From the NCBI GenBank assembly GCA_944989445.1, contig CALYLW010000181.1, forward strand, positions 833,764 through 897,763: a stretch of 64,000 bases of DNA, read 5' to 3'. Position 1 is the stretch's first letter, and every line of letters starts with the position of its first letter. The notes under the pieces were generated by a model, which worked only from the letters and a program-made list of their open reading frames with translations, ran no database searches and was not told where the DNA came from. The translations under genes were made by a program, and so were the position numbers. Of the stretch, positions 9,489 to 20,757 are shown piece after piece. Source of the stretch: Ampullaceana balthica (lineage: Eukaryota > Mollusca > Gastropoda > Lymnaeidae).

Positions 9489-11904
9489 AAGGCCGTACGC
9501 AAGGGGAAAGGGGTGGGGTCGCACGTTTGAACGAAGCCCCTTCTGCGAATTTGTGACCTTTTCTTGTAACAAATAGATTTTTTTTGCAAGATGACTATGG
9601 AAAATCTATCAACGAAAATAAATGCATTGAAAGATCCAGTCAGACAAGACCTAGTGGGTTAGCCAGGCTTTTGCGGAAAACCTTTGTTTTGCATTTAGAG
9701 GCCGATCCGACGTAGACAAGTTCAGTGGACAAGAGAATCCGGGAAAGTTTATTTCTGTGCTGGAGTTGGTGAGCGAGCATAATGAGTACCTGATGTCCCA
9801 CTTGCACAAACCACTCCAAAAGAAAGCGACGCATTTGTCACCATGTATCCAAAATGAACTCTTTTCCATAATTGGCAATGAAATCGTTAAATAAAAATTG
9901 TTAAAGAAATAAAAGAGGCTAAATTCTACTCTGTTTTGGCCGACGAGATGACCACACACAACAAATAAGAAATGTCATTTTGTATCAGATTTTTTGACAG
10001 CGAAAACAATGTAAGAGAGAGAGAGGAGTTCATCTCTTTTGTTCCACTTGTTCGAACCACGGGAAAGGCGATGGCCTCAAAGATCTTGACATTATTGAGA
10101 TACTTGGGGATCCCACTACAGAATATGCGGGGCCAGCGTTATGATGGCGCTGCATCTATGTCGGGCGCTATCTCAGGAGTTCAAGCGCGTATTCTGCGAG
10201 ACGCCCCTTTTTAGCTGTATACTGTATACACACACTGTAGCAACCACGATTTAAACCCAGTGATCGCACATTCGTGCGGACTTCCCGATGTGTGAAATAT
10301 GATTGACAAATTAAAAGAAATCTGCATGTTTTTTTAGCAATAGCCCAAAGCGCGAAGCCTTGTTGAAAAACGTCATAGAAAAAGTCTTCCATTTGGCAGT
10401 GCTAAACGGAAGGCACTTCTAGATTTGTGCAAAACACGATGAAGCATACAAACACTTCTATCAATCGTATATTTACGTTGTTCAGACTCTTGAGATAATT
10501 TCACTGCAACATGGAAAACACACCGACCAAGGATGGATCCAAGTTTTACTACAATTTGTGATTGGGACACGGACAGTAAGTCTCGAGAAACGTCATCTCT
10601 TCATTCCTTGTGTAACTTCACATTTAGTGTGACGTTTTTTTTGTAACATACAAACTGTTATCTAGGCTGGAAGGAATAAAGTCCAACTTCAAAAAGAAGA
10701 GATTGACATCATTCAGGCTATGTCACTTATCGAAAACGTCAAGCAAGAGTTTAGAGAGATTAGAACAAATGTAGATTCTTATTTTCAAAACTCTTATGAT
10801 CATATCGTTATCAGGGCGCAGTCTGTAGGAGTTGAAGCTTCAATGCCCAGAATTGCTATGCGGCAATTTTACCGAAGCAATGTGAGCGCAGAAACGCCAA
10901 TGCAACATTACCTGCGAAACTTAATTAAACCATTTCTGGAGCACATCATTGCTGAACTAGATATGCGGTTCACTGGCTTAACGAGGACATCCTGAGAACT
11001 GTTAGCTCTTGTGTAAAGTGCTGTTAGAAATTGTATGTATGAAGATCTGAAAGGCGCTGTGGATTTATATGAGCGCGATCTGCCTTAATCAAAGGTGCTG
11101 CCCGAAGAGTTCAGCGGGTGGAAATTGAGGTTCAGCCAATGGGAAGGATCATAGCTACGAAAGAATTGCACGGAAGCTATAAAACATTGCAATGAATTGA
11201 TGTACCCGAATATTTATTGCTTACTGAAAATCGCGTGTGTGATTCCTGTGACTTCCTGCGCGTGTGAGCGAAGTTTCAGTGAACTCCGACGTTTGCACAA
11301 TTACATGAGATGTTCAATGGGACAGGAAAGACTTACCGAGCTTGCAATTGATGCATATTCACTGCGCTTTCAATATCAACGAGGACAGTGTTTTACAGAT
11401 ATTTGTTGACAAAAACTCAAGAAAGATTACATCGAAGATGTTCTAAAATAAACTTCATAGCATTGTGGTCTTCAGTCTTGTCAGCTCCGTACCATAATGT
11501 ATGTAATTCAAATTCTTCAACGCTTTCGCCTGCAGATTCCATTATTAACAAGGAAAGAAATGAATGATCGAGTACTTGCATGTTTTATTAAAATACCATT
11601 TTGGAAACTTTTATTTACAGTGTTAATTATTTATTGCATGAAAACCTACTTCTTTTGGTCACTATTATTATTATTTTTTTTATTTTTTGTATTATTATTT
11701 GTTAAATATTTTTTTGGCAAAACGAGGCAAAAAAGAAGACGAGAAGTTTAATCATCGCCCTCAATAGTTCACAGGTACAGAATTATTGATTAAACATTCT
11801 CATCCAAATTTGAAGTCATAGCACCATATATTGTAGGTATCTGAACATGAAATGCCTTCGCGCAAGTTTGCGAATCCCCTTGAAAAAAGGCTGGGTACGG
11901 ATTT
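9489..11904 (+). mobile_element. hAT transposon, ZMYM1/DUF4371 type, copy 1
   Basis: Terminal inverted repeats start AAGGCCGTACGC at the left and end GGGTACGGATTT at the right (GGTACGGCCTT in the copy at 43307). TAGTTC flanks both sides (9483-9488 and 11906-11911). The inside codes for a broken transposase on the plus strand. Size about 2.4 kb. Confidence 0.85.
9740..11409 (+). pseudogene. hAT transposase (DUF4371/ZMYM1-like), broken
   Basis: The plus-strand pieces follow the usual order of this family. Near 9740-9950: GKFISVLELVSEHNEYLMSH, IQNELFSIIGNEIVK and AKFYSVLADEMT, which holds a catalytic aspartate. At 9972-10200: FISFVPLVRTTG, GQRYDGAASMSG and GVQARIL, the second catalytic region. 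At 10720-10995 a helical insert. At 11197-11409 the C-terminal dimerisation domain with ACERSFSELRRL. It has several stops and shifts, for instance TAA at 9966; these same breaks occur in the copy at 43307-45674. Confidence 0.85.
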
Positions 11905-12636
11905 GTAGTTCTTGATTATTATTAGTTTGGAAAAAATTACTTTCCCTGGATCGGAAAGTAACTAAAATTCCCAGAGCAAGGCTCAATTTTGGAGCATATT
12001 TCATTATTGTTACAAAAGGCTATAAGTTATTGTTCAATAGAGAATAATACAACCCTGATATTTCATTAGAAATTGTATTACTACTGATTCTCCATCTGTT
12101 AAATTAAAAGGCTTTCCAAATATTTTTGCATTTGCGAAAATCACAGAAGAATTAACATCTTTCAGTTCATATTTATTATATAAAAGCAAAAGTAACTGTT
12201 GTGATGCTGCAGGGGAGAATATCTTTGTGTAAAGACTTGGTTGCAATGTCAACAATTTACTAAAAGAATTTAAATTAGTATCTTTCCTTTGTATTCATTG
12301 TGGGCTCGGCCTGATTTTCATCAAATTGGCATTTTCTCCGACAAACTCGATGTCCTAGTATTCAGTCAAACTTTTTATCTGCATTTATTTCGAATGCCAT
12401 TTGTCAGCATCAACAAGGCTGACATTAAGGTGATTGTCACATCTCAGTTGCTTTTCTAAAATCAGAAATGTGTTATTTGAACTTCTATAAAGTTGTATTG
12501 CCAATGTAATATCATAATTTTTGGCATGCATGAGTTTACTAATGCGACTGACATAAGTTATATTATATCTCATACCATATCACGACAGAAGAATACGAAA
12601 TTTGAATAGTTGTAGTAACGTAAGTAGTCCAGGTGC
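11905..12636. other. AT-rich spacer shared by both duplicates
   Basis: No gene recognised. In copy 2 the composite element 45713-49119 interrupts the matching stretch at the sequence ATTACTT/CCCTGG (about 11940 here), and a GC-rich segment interrupts it near 49530. Confidence 0.5.
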
Positions 12637-13042
12637 AGAGGCGTAACTGGTTTTTTTGCCGCCCTTGGCTAATTTATTTTTGGGACCCTTGATAATTGAC
12701 AAGTTTCAGCTTTGCGACGTTTTCATTTTTTTTCTCTTTTTCTATTTAACCGATGGTCGTAGAGGGTCCTAATGTTTCCATGAGAACTTACTAGGGGCTT
12801 GGTAGACCTTGGTGGGCACCCAATCTCCCTTCCGGGTCAGCAGAGGACTTTCTTAGCGTTAGTCATTCATTATTTTTATTGTGACTTCAATTGTTAGAAG
12901 GAAAACAAATGAATTTCTCTTATTTTATTTATGACAATAATTAGGCCCTACGTAGTCTGACAGTGACACTCATACAACGTGAATATAAAACATGCAAAAG
13001 ATAGGAAAAATACTAATTTACTGTCTATTATTTACTAAATAA
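12637..13042. mobile_element. hAT-like terminus fragment (CAGAGGCGTAAC)
   Basis: CAGAGGCGTAACTGG has the look of a hAT end and is repeated at about 50088 in copy 2, where a minus-strand ZMYM1-like transposase follows at 52640. In copy 1 the fragment is interrupted by the Helitron at 13043 and the transposase part is absent. I could not find the opposite end. Confidence 0.45.
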
Positions 13043-16000
13043 TCTATATATATCAAAATCGAAGTATGTCTGTGGGTGTGTGGGTGTGTGTGCATGTCCT
13101 TTAAAACTGACTAAACCATTCATCCGATAGTCATGAAATTTTTGGAGACTGTTGAGTACCTACCTGGGATGGTAACTGGCAACTTTTTTTTCAAAATTTA
13201 ACACTCATGGGGCACCGGGGGCCCATAATGTCATTTGTTGCTTATATGAGCTATATAACCAAACTTTGTATATGACAACTTGATAGCCAATATTAAAATA
13301 CTATAGTGCACTGAACTGCAAATAGTCATTTCTTTGGTGCTGGGGGCCCAAAAATTCACATTTCTTAAACGTTTAAGATTTTATTCACCATTCAGTCACC
13401 ATGGGCCCCACGGCCCTTAATGTCTTTTTTTGCTTATATAAGATATATACAAATTAGTTTATGCGTTAGCTACTGAGTAAATGAATGGATCTAAACCAAA
13501 ATTTGAATACAAAAACTTGGTAGCCCATATTAAAATACTACAGGGCACATAACTTCAAATGTCCATTCCTTCGGGGCCGGGGGCCCCAATTGTATTTTCT
13601 TCGTATATGTATAAGATGTTTTTTCACATTCAATTATTCACGATCTTGAGGAATATATTTTTGAGGAAACTGAATTAAAATGAACAGGTTTTTGAAATTA
13701 ACATCTTTCAGCGAAAGGGCCCAGGGGCCGTTAAATGTCGTTTTTTTCTTCTTATATTAGCTGTATAAAAATTAGTATTAGCGTAAAATACTGAGAAAAT
13801 TAATGTATATTGGCCCATTTTAGTATATAAAAACTCAGGGTCTATATTTTATTACAATGGGGCACTGAACTCCTAATTTTCATTCCCTCGGGGCTGGGGG
13901 CCCAAACTGTCCTTTTTTAGTAAATGTTTAATATTTTATCGTCAATTCAATTTTTAACAATATTGAGAATTATAAATAAATGTATGTAATTTGAAATTTA
14001 TTCAAATTAACATATGTTTCGCACTTTATTTCTTGCAATAATTGGGCCCTGGGGCCCTTAATGTCGAGCTTTATAAAAATAATTTTATGCGTTAGCTACT
14101 GAGTAAATGATTGGATCTAAACCAAATTTTATATACTAAAAACTTGGTAGCCCATATTAAAATACTTAAGGTTTCTGAAATTTTTATGTCAATTTCTTTG
14201 GGGCAGGGGGCCCCAAATGTCTTTTTTCATATATGTTTAAGATATTTTTGCCATTCACTTTTTAACGATCTTGATAAATATATCCCTGATGAAACTGAAT
14301 TAAAATGAAAAGGTTTTTGAAATTGAAATATCACACCGAATAGGCCCAGGCCCCCTTTATGTCGTTTTATTTCACTATATCTCTATATTTATAAATCAAA
14401 GTATGTCTGTGTGTGTGTGCATGTCCTTTATAGCTGACTAAATCATTCACCCGATCGTCATGAACCTATTCGAGACTGTTTAGAATGCTCCCGGGATAAT
14501 AACTGGCTACTTTTATTTCGAAATTTAACACTCATGGGGCTCCGGGGGCCCATAATGTCATGTTTTGCTAAAATGAGCTATATAAATTAGTTTAAGTGTT
14601 AGCTATTGTGTTAATTGATGGATCTTAACTAAACATTGTATATAAAAACTTGACAGCCAATATTAAAATACCATAGGGCAATAAACTCCTAATGACCATT
14701 CCTTCGTGCCTGGGGGCCCAAAATGCAATTTTTCTTCTACTTTTAAGAATTTATTCCCCATTTATTTATTAACGATCTTGAAAAATAATGATAAATGCAT
14801 CCATTATTATCCATATTGAAACGAACAGGTGTTTTGAACTTTATGTCTTGCACAGAATGGGCCCTGGGGCCCTAAGTGTCATTTTGTGCTTAAATGAGCT
14901 ATATAAAATTTAGTTTATGCGTTAGGTACTAAGTAAATGATTGGATCTTAAACAAACTTTGTATTCAAAAACTTCGTATCCCATATTAAAAGACTTAAGG
15001 GCACTGAACTCCTAATGTCATTTCTTCGGGGCGGGGCTCCCAAATGTCTTTTTTCGTATATGTTTCACACATTTTTCCCATTCACATTTATAACGATTTT
15101 GAGAAATATATATCCATGATGAAACTAAATTAAAATGAACAGGTTTTTGAAATTGACATCTTGCACCTGATGGGCCCGGGGGCCCCTTAATGTCGCTTAT
15201 TTTCCCTATATTGGCTATAAAAAGAAATTAGTTAAAGTGTTACATAATGCGAAAATAACTGGATTTTGACCAAACTTAGTATATAAAAACTTTAGAGCCT
15301 ATATTACATTACTATAGGGCACTCCTAATGTCCATTCCCTTGGAGATGGGGGACCCAAATGTCTTTTTAACTGAACGTTAACAATTGTATTCCCTATTTA
15401 ATTTTACACGATATTGAGAAATATAGCTTGAGTACAATAGCAATAAAAAATATAACGTATCACTCTTTTTGGGGTGGGGCCCTTAATATCGTTACTTCTT
15501 TTGTAAAATTTTTAATTATTAATTTATTTATCTATCTATATATATAAAAATCAAAGTATGTCTGTGTGTGTGTGCACGGGTTTCTGAACTTCATATCTTG
15601 CCCTAAATGGGCTCCGGGGCCCTTAACTTCGTTTTTTGCTTATATGAGATATATAAATATTAGTTTATGCGTTAGCTACTTAGTAAATGAATAGATCTTC
15701 ACCAAACTTTGTATGCAAAAACTTGGTAGCCCATATTAAAATGCTATATGGCACTGAACTTCTAATGTCAATATCTTCGTGGCCGGGGGCCCCAAATGTC
15801 TTTTTTTCGTATATGTTTAAGATATCTTTCCTATTCAATTTTTAAAGATCTTGAGAAATATATCCACAATAAAACTGAATTAAAATGAACAGGATTTTGA
15901 AGTTGACCTCTTGCACCGAATGGGCCGGGGGCCCCTTAAAGTCATTTTCCCCCTATATTAGCTATATAAAAAGTAGTTTAAGCGTTAGATAATAAGAAAA

Positions 16001-16418
16001 TAACTGGATTTTGACCAAACTTAGTATATAAAAGCGTAAGAGCCTATATTACTATAGTGCACTGAACTCCTAATGTCCATTCCCTCGGACCTGGAGGCCC
16101 CAAATGTCTTTTTACTGAACTTTAATAATTGTATTCCCTATTCAATTTTACACGATATTGAGGAATATAGCTTGAGTACAATGGCAATTAAAAAAAACTA
16201 TATTATCACTCATTTTGAGGCCGGGGCCCTTAATATCGTTCCTTCTTTTGTATGCTATTTAATTATTAATTTATTTATCCGTTTGCTATGAAACTTGGAA
16301 TTTGTTCCACTCTTCCGCGAAGGTTTCTGCATAATTGTTTTTAAACATAACACTCATTGGTTTCTTTAAATTTATTCATTTTTACTGAGATCGTTGCAAC
16401 GCACGACGGGTCTGCTAG
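13043..16418 (+). mobile_element. Helitron, non-autonomous, with internal GC-island array
   Basis: Starts TCTATATATATCAAAATC after an A and ends GGGTCTGCTAG before a T; copy 2 (52430) has the uninterrupted site AAATAAT. TC start, CTAG end and A/T insertion are the Helitron hallmarks. A self-complementary CGTTGCAACG lies about 13 bp before the end. The 5' end motif recurs at 14382 and 15535, each followed by CAAAGTATGTCTGTGTG, so the element is nested or internally tandem. About 20 GC-rich cores such as GGGGCCGGGGGCCCC recur every 130-190 bp in AT-rich spacers. No Rep/helicase gene is seen. Confidence 0.87.
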
Positions 16419-16777
16419 TTTATTTATATATTTTTAAAACGCCTCCTTTTACTATTATTGGTGCTGACTTACATCATTTATAATTAGGAAATATTGAATA
16501 CTTTTGTTTCATTTTCATTGATCAGATATACCAAAGTCAAAGTATGTATGAAATATATATCTTTTTTTATATAGTTAACTGCAAATAGGAAGGGACAATT
16601 ACATGTATACATTGATACATTTCTCCAGAAGTGATTTTTTTTAAAAATAAAATTATTATTAAACATGTTAATTAAATTCTAAATAAACACGTTCAATTTG
16701 ATAACTGTAATAACTCGACAAATATCTATTCGGGCGAGCAGCTACATTACACCCCGGCCCCGCCCCTATTAATCCCC

Positions 16778-16781
<4 letters not shown>

Positions 16782-16837
<56 letters not shown>
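16782..16837. repeat. (CA)28 microsatellite
   Basis: An uninterrupted CA/GT run of 56 bp. It marks a junction: the sequence continuing from here in copy 2 (55640) is found in copy 1 only after 19555, again at a CA run, with family B elements in between. Confidence 0.95.
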
Positions 16838-16839
<2 letters not shown>

Positions 16840-16897
16840 GTACCAGACAAAACGACAAGGTGACAAAATAGTTCAAAATGAATGGGAGGACGAAAAT

Positions 16898-17406
16898 AAA
16901 ACAAACCCGTAAAAACAAAGTTTTTCACTATAAATCCCTTATATATGAGAAATAACTAAAAGTATTGATTATGTTCAAACGCGACAAACATTTACTGACT
17001 GAATCTGTCTTAACTTTCTTTGCTTTATAACCCTTGGGGGGCGGGTGGGAGAGGGGAACGGTCTGGTATCCGATCGCTGGACCGAGCTCATCGTGACACT
17101 TAAAATGTAAACAAAAGCACGCCGGTACACCTGGTTAAAACACGAGATCTGTTCACAGATGGCTGGCGTGAAGTCAAGTGACCCGTAAAATGTAAACAGT
17201 AGCGACTTCTACATATAGTTTTATATAGATAAACTAAAAATGTATTAATTTAATTACAGTACGTTAGATCGATCTGAAATTTTGATACGATGCATTTTTA
17301 GGTCCGTGTTCCAAATTTCAACTCGATGGCTTCACGGGAAGTGGGTCATTTTTTACTTTTGTTTTTCCGCCTTTCGAACGTACAGTTATTAAATTAATGC
17401 ATTTTT
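16898..17406 (-). mobile_element. Family B Helentron-like element, inverted (B1)
   Basis: Minus-strand copy: the hairpin end (ACGGGTTTGTTTT after AAAAACTTTGTTTTT) lies at the left, next to ATAAATCCCTTATATATGAG. Its other end is missing, replaced by the start of B2 at 17407. Confidence 0.68.
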
Positions 17407-17935
17407 AAATCCCTTATATTAACTTCGCGGCCGTCTCATCATCTCATGGGCGGGCGGAAAAACAAAAGTCGAAAATGACCCACTTCCCGTGATTCGATCG
17501 AGCTGAAATTTTGCACACTGACCCGTCTGACCTAACAATGCATCGTAGCAAAATTTCAGATCGATCGAACGTACCGTAATTAAATTAATGCATTTTTAGT
17601 TTATCCTTACATGAGGTATGTAATTCAAATTCACGGTTTGTTATTGTTTTTTCCCACGTGAAAGTTTGAGCTGACGCATTGAGGCGACCCAACGAAGCGA
17701 CGGGGTGCTTTTGTTTACATTTTACGTGTCACTCTGAGCTCGGTCAAGCGAATCGGTGACCAGACTTTTCCCCTCTCCCCCTCCCACCCACCCCTCCCCC
17801 CTAGGGTTATGAAGCAAATTTGAGTTAAGACAGATTCAGTCTGTAAATGTTTGAAAATAATCAATACTGTTAGTTATGTCTCATATATAAGGGATTTATA
17901 GTTAAAAACTTTGTTTTTACGGGTTTGTTTTTATT
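17407..17935 (+). mobile_element. Family B Helentron-like element (B2)
   Basis: Starts AAATCCCTTATATTAACT and ends ATAAGGGATTTATAG, hairpin AAAAACTTTGTTTTT, ACGGGTTTGTTTTT. The ends share an inverted repeat AAATCCCTTATA/TATAAGGGATTT. The inside holds TGACCCACTTCCCGTG and GATCGATCGAACGTAC blocks and no gene. Confidence 0.72.
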
Positions 17936-18393
17936 AAATCCCTTATATTAACTTCACCGCCGGTCATCTCATCATCTCATGGGCGGGCGGAAAAACAAAA
18001 GTCAAAAATGACCCACTTCCCGTGTTTCGATCAAGCTGAAATTTGGCGCACGGACCCGTCTGACCTAACAATGCATCGTATCAAAATTTCAGATCGATCG
18101 AACGTACCGTAATTAAATTAATGCATTTTTAGTTTATCCTTATATGATGTATGTAATTCAAATTCACGGTTTGTTATTGTTTTTTTTCTTCCACTTCCAC
18201 GTGAGTTTGAGTTGACGCCGACCGTCGTGCCGACACCCCCTCACGCCCCACCCCCATTTATTAAAGACAAGGGACATCACTCGGTGTCAGTCTGTCAATG
18301 TTTGTAGCGTTTGAAAATAATCAATACTGTTAGTTATGTCTTATATATAAGGGATTTATAGTCAAAAACTTTGTTTTTACGGGTTTGTTTTAT
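17936..18393 (+). mobile_element. Family B Helentron-like element (B3)
   Basis: Directly follows B2 head to tail, with only ATT between the T-run of B2 and the AAATCCC start of B3. Same ends and core blocks. Confidence 0.72.
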
Positions 18394-18698
18394 TAGTTTA
18401 TCTATATAAACTATATGTAGCGGTCGCTATTGTTTACATTTTACGGGTCACTTGACTTCACGCCAGCCATCGTGAACACATCTCGTGTTTTACGCAGGTG
18501 TTGAGTTAACGCGTTGACGCCACCCGTCCATGTCCACACCCCTCCCCCTTCCCCAAGTTTTAAAGCCAGGTTAGATCATTTCGGTTTCAGTCTGTAAATG
18601 TTTGTCGCGTTTGAACATAAATATAATCAATACTTTTAGTTATGTCTCATATATAAGGGATTTATAGTCAAAAACTTTGATTTTACGGGGTTGTTTTA
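18394..18698 (+). mobile_element. Family B Helentron-like element, 3' part (B4)
   Basis: Only the 3' half is present, from AGTTTATCTATATAAAC through GTCACTTGACTTCACGCC to the hairpin end (AAAAACTTTGATTTTACGGGG). It abuts B3. Confidence 0.65.
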
Positions 18699-18977
18699 AT
18701 AAAAATTTACTCTACTGCCTACAGTTCTAATAATTTAATAATCAGTGTAATCATTTCATACTACATGTATTATTCAGTCATTTTAATTATGGACAAGAAA
18801 TTTCAAATGAAACTGAAAGATTAAGTAAATCAATTTCACACGCAAATAATTCAACAAATTACAGCTTTTACCCTAGTTATGTATTTTATATAATTAAAAT
18901 ACATAATAAGACTCAAACTAACGTTACTTTAATTAATTGCTTAACGAGTTCAGAGTTCAGTAAGTAATATATGTTGT

Positions 18978-19512
18978 AAATCCCTTATATTAACTTTACC
19001 GCCGTCTCTGTCTCTCTGTCGTGATCTCTCTCTCTGTCTGTCTTGCGAGGGCGGAAAAACAAAAGTAAAAAATGACCCACTTCCCGTGAAGGCATCGAGC
19101 TGAAATTTGGCACACGGACCCGTGTCACCTATCAATGCATCGTATCAAAAATTCAGATCGATCGAACGTACAGTTATTAAATTAATGCATTTTTAGTTTA
19201 TCTATATAAACTTATTTATAACACAGATTTAGTATGTAGCGGTCGCTATTGTTTACATTTTACGGGTCACTTGACTTCACGCCAGCTATCGTGAACATAT
19301 CTCGTGTTTTAACCAGGTGTTGAGTTACCCCGTTGACGCCACCCATCCATGTCCAAACCCCCTCCACCTTCCCCCAGTTTTAAAGCCAGGGGAGATAATT
19401 TCGGTTTCAGTCTGTAAATGTTTGTCGCGTTTGAACATAATCAATACTTTTAGTTATGTCTCATATATAAGGGATTTATAGTCAAAAACTTTGTTTTTAC
19501 GGGGTTGTTTTA
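18978..19512 (+). mobile_element. Family B Helentron-like element, complete (B5)
   Basis: The most complete unit: AAATCCCTTATATTAACT start, a short CTCTGTCT-rich tract, both core blocks, the GTCACTTGACTTCACGCC block missing from B2/B3 5' parts, and the hairpin end ACGGGGTTGTTTT. The 279 bp before it (18699-18977) show nothing. Confidence 0.72.
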
Positions 19513-19554
19513 TTCTATGAGACCTTGTCATTTTGTCTCTTTTTCGTTTTGTCA

Positions 19555-20014
19555 TGGAACCACACACACACACACACAAACACTCTCAAAAAAGAAACTT
19601 TGAAAAAGAAGATTTCTCCAATTCCATGCAACAATCGCACCATGAGTCACAGAAGAGCAACGAGGGTGAAAAAGCGTCCAAAAGATATAATTTAATTTCA
19701 AGATATATTTTCTAAATAAAGTAGGTAACTTTAAAAGCAACCCTTCAAAGAATTTGCATGAAAATAAACTAAATAAAGGATTTCCTGGTAATCCTGCTCA
19801 TTTAGCACCTATATTATTTCACAGCGAATTTTAATATTCTTGTGAGAACTTACGTTTTTAATTTATTAAATTATTTAAATGCATTGGCATTATTATTATT
19901 ATATGTTGACCAATGTTGTATTTTAGCTAATACAGCGCTACTTTGTAAGTCTTATTAATTTTCTAAGGCTTTTTTTCGCCCCTTGAACTTGAAGCTACAT
20001 AATGGGAGTAGGAT
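19555..20014 (+). repeat. Continuation of the duplicated block / dispersed repeat
   Basis: 19555-19760 matches 55640-55860. 19790-20010 is a dispersed repeat that recurs at 51660-51880 and, as the reverse complement, at 21775-21960; a part recurs near 59800. It contains TTTTAGCTAATACAGCGCTA and no gene. Confidence 0.7.
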
Positions 20015-20757
20015 AAAGAAAAAGAAACAAATAAATTCAAAATATTACATTCATGGAAAAGAACTGACCCAAACTAAAGATGCAAAATACTTAGGAGTCT
20101 TAATAAATGAGAAACTATCATGGAATCCCCATGTCAATGAAGTTATTAAAAAATCAAACAAAACCTTAGGCTTTATAAAAAGAAACTTTAACAAATGTAA
20201 TAGAGATATAAAACTAAAATGCTACCTCACTTTGGTGAGACCTGTACTTAACTGTACTAGAATATGCATCTTCTGTATGGGACCCATCCACCAAAAAAAC
20301 TAGATAAACTAGAACAAATTCAAAAAAGAGCTGCCAGATTCATTACTGGAGAATACTCGAAACTGGCAAGAATAACACCATTAGTTAAATCACTAAACCT
20401 TGAAACACTAGAGGATAGAAGAACCAAAAGCAAAGTAGTAGTAATCATACCTAAAGCAATTAATTCTAATTTAGAAATACAACAAAAAAATAACTTAATA
20501 CAACCCTCAGATAGACATAAGGATAAAAACACCTTTCTTATTCCGTATGCAAGAACAAACACATACAAGTTTTCCTTCTTCCCGTCCGGAATTCGGGCGT
20601 GGAATGGGTTGCCTGAAGAATCCAGGAAAACCAACACTTTATCAGCATTTAAATCTCTAATAAAAACGCAGGACTAAACACAAACCATAGATAAGCGTAG
20701 GACGCAATAATCTTCTGTATAGAAGGAGCGTCTGTAAACAGATAAGATAAGATAAGG
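20015..20757 (+). pseudogene. Non-LTR retrotransposon (LINE), reverse transcriptase C-terminus and 3' end
   Basis: This 5'-truncated LINE covers the C-terminal part of a CR1/Jockey-like reverse transcriptase: KYLGVLINEKLSW, VNEVIKKSNKTLGFIKRN, LKCYLTLVRPVL, LEQIQKRAARFITGEY, and RAWNGLPEESRK at the end. A frameshift near 20260-20300 splits it. The 3' end folds into GACGC...GCGTC around CTTCT/AGAAG (20701-20732) and finishes with GATAA repeats (20740-20757). It sits inside the left arm of the inverted repeat at 19790-21960. Confidence 0.9.

Larger units (their letters stand above)
1..13042 (+). repeat. Tandem segmental duplication, copy 1
   Basis: This block matches 26310-52436 in the same orientation and order: hAT end, zinc-finger array, PLE, SRP RNA gene, ZMYM1-like hAT, then a stretch starting CAGAGGCGTAAC. 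Examples seen directly: position 1 onward matches 26310 onward; 2028-2390 matches 29368-29728; 7661-7990 matches 40272-40600; 12320-12640 matches 49490-50090. Weaker colinearity resumes at about 16500-16780 with 55190-55630 and at 19555-19760 with 55640-55860, so the duplicated unit probably reaches about 20 kb before insertions. The left edge lies outside the window. Confidence 0.93.

Noticed and set aside
13043..16418. Regular repeats as a CRISPR-like array
   Set aside because: Units are long, diverged and similar in the spacers too. The ends are Helitron ends and the genome is eukaryotic.
16668..16928. Frame rich in alternating C and V
   Set aside because: Translation of the (CA)28 microsatellite.
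20740..20757. GATAA tandem repeats as a regulatory GATA cluster
   Set aside because: They are the 3' tail of the LINE and recur at every LINE and SINE 3' end here.
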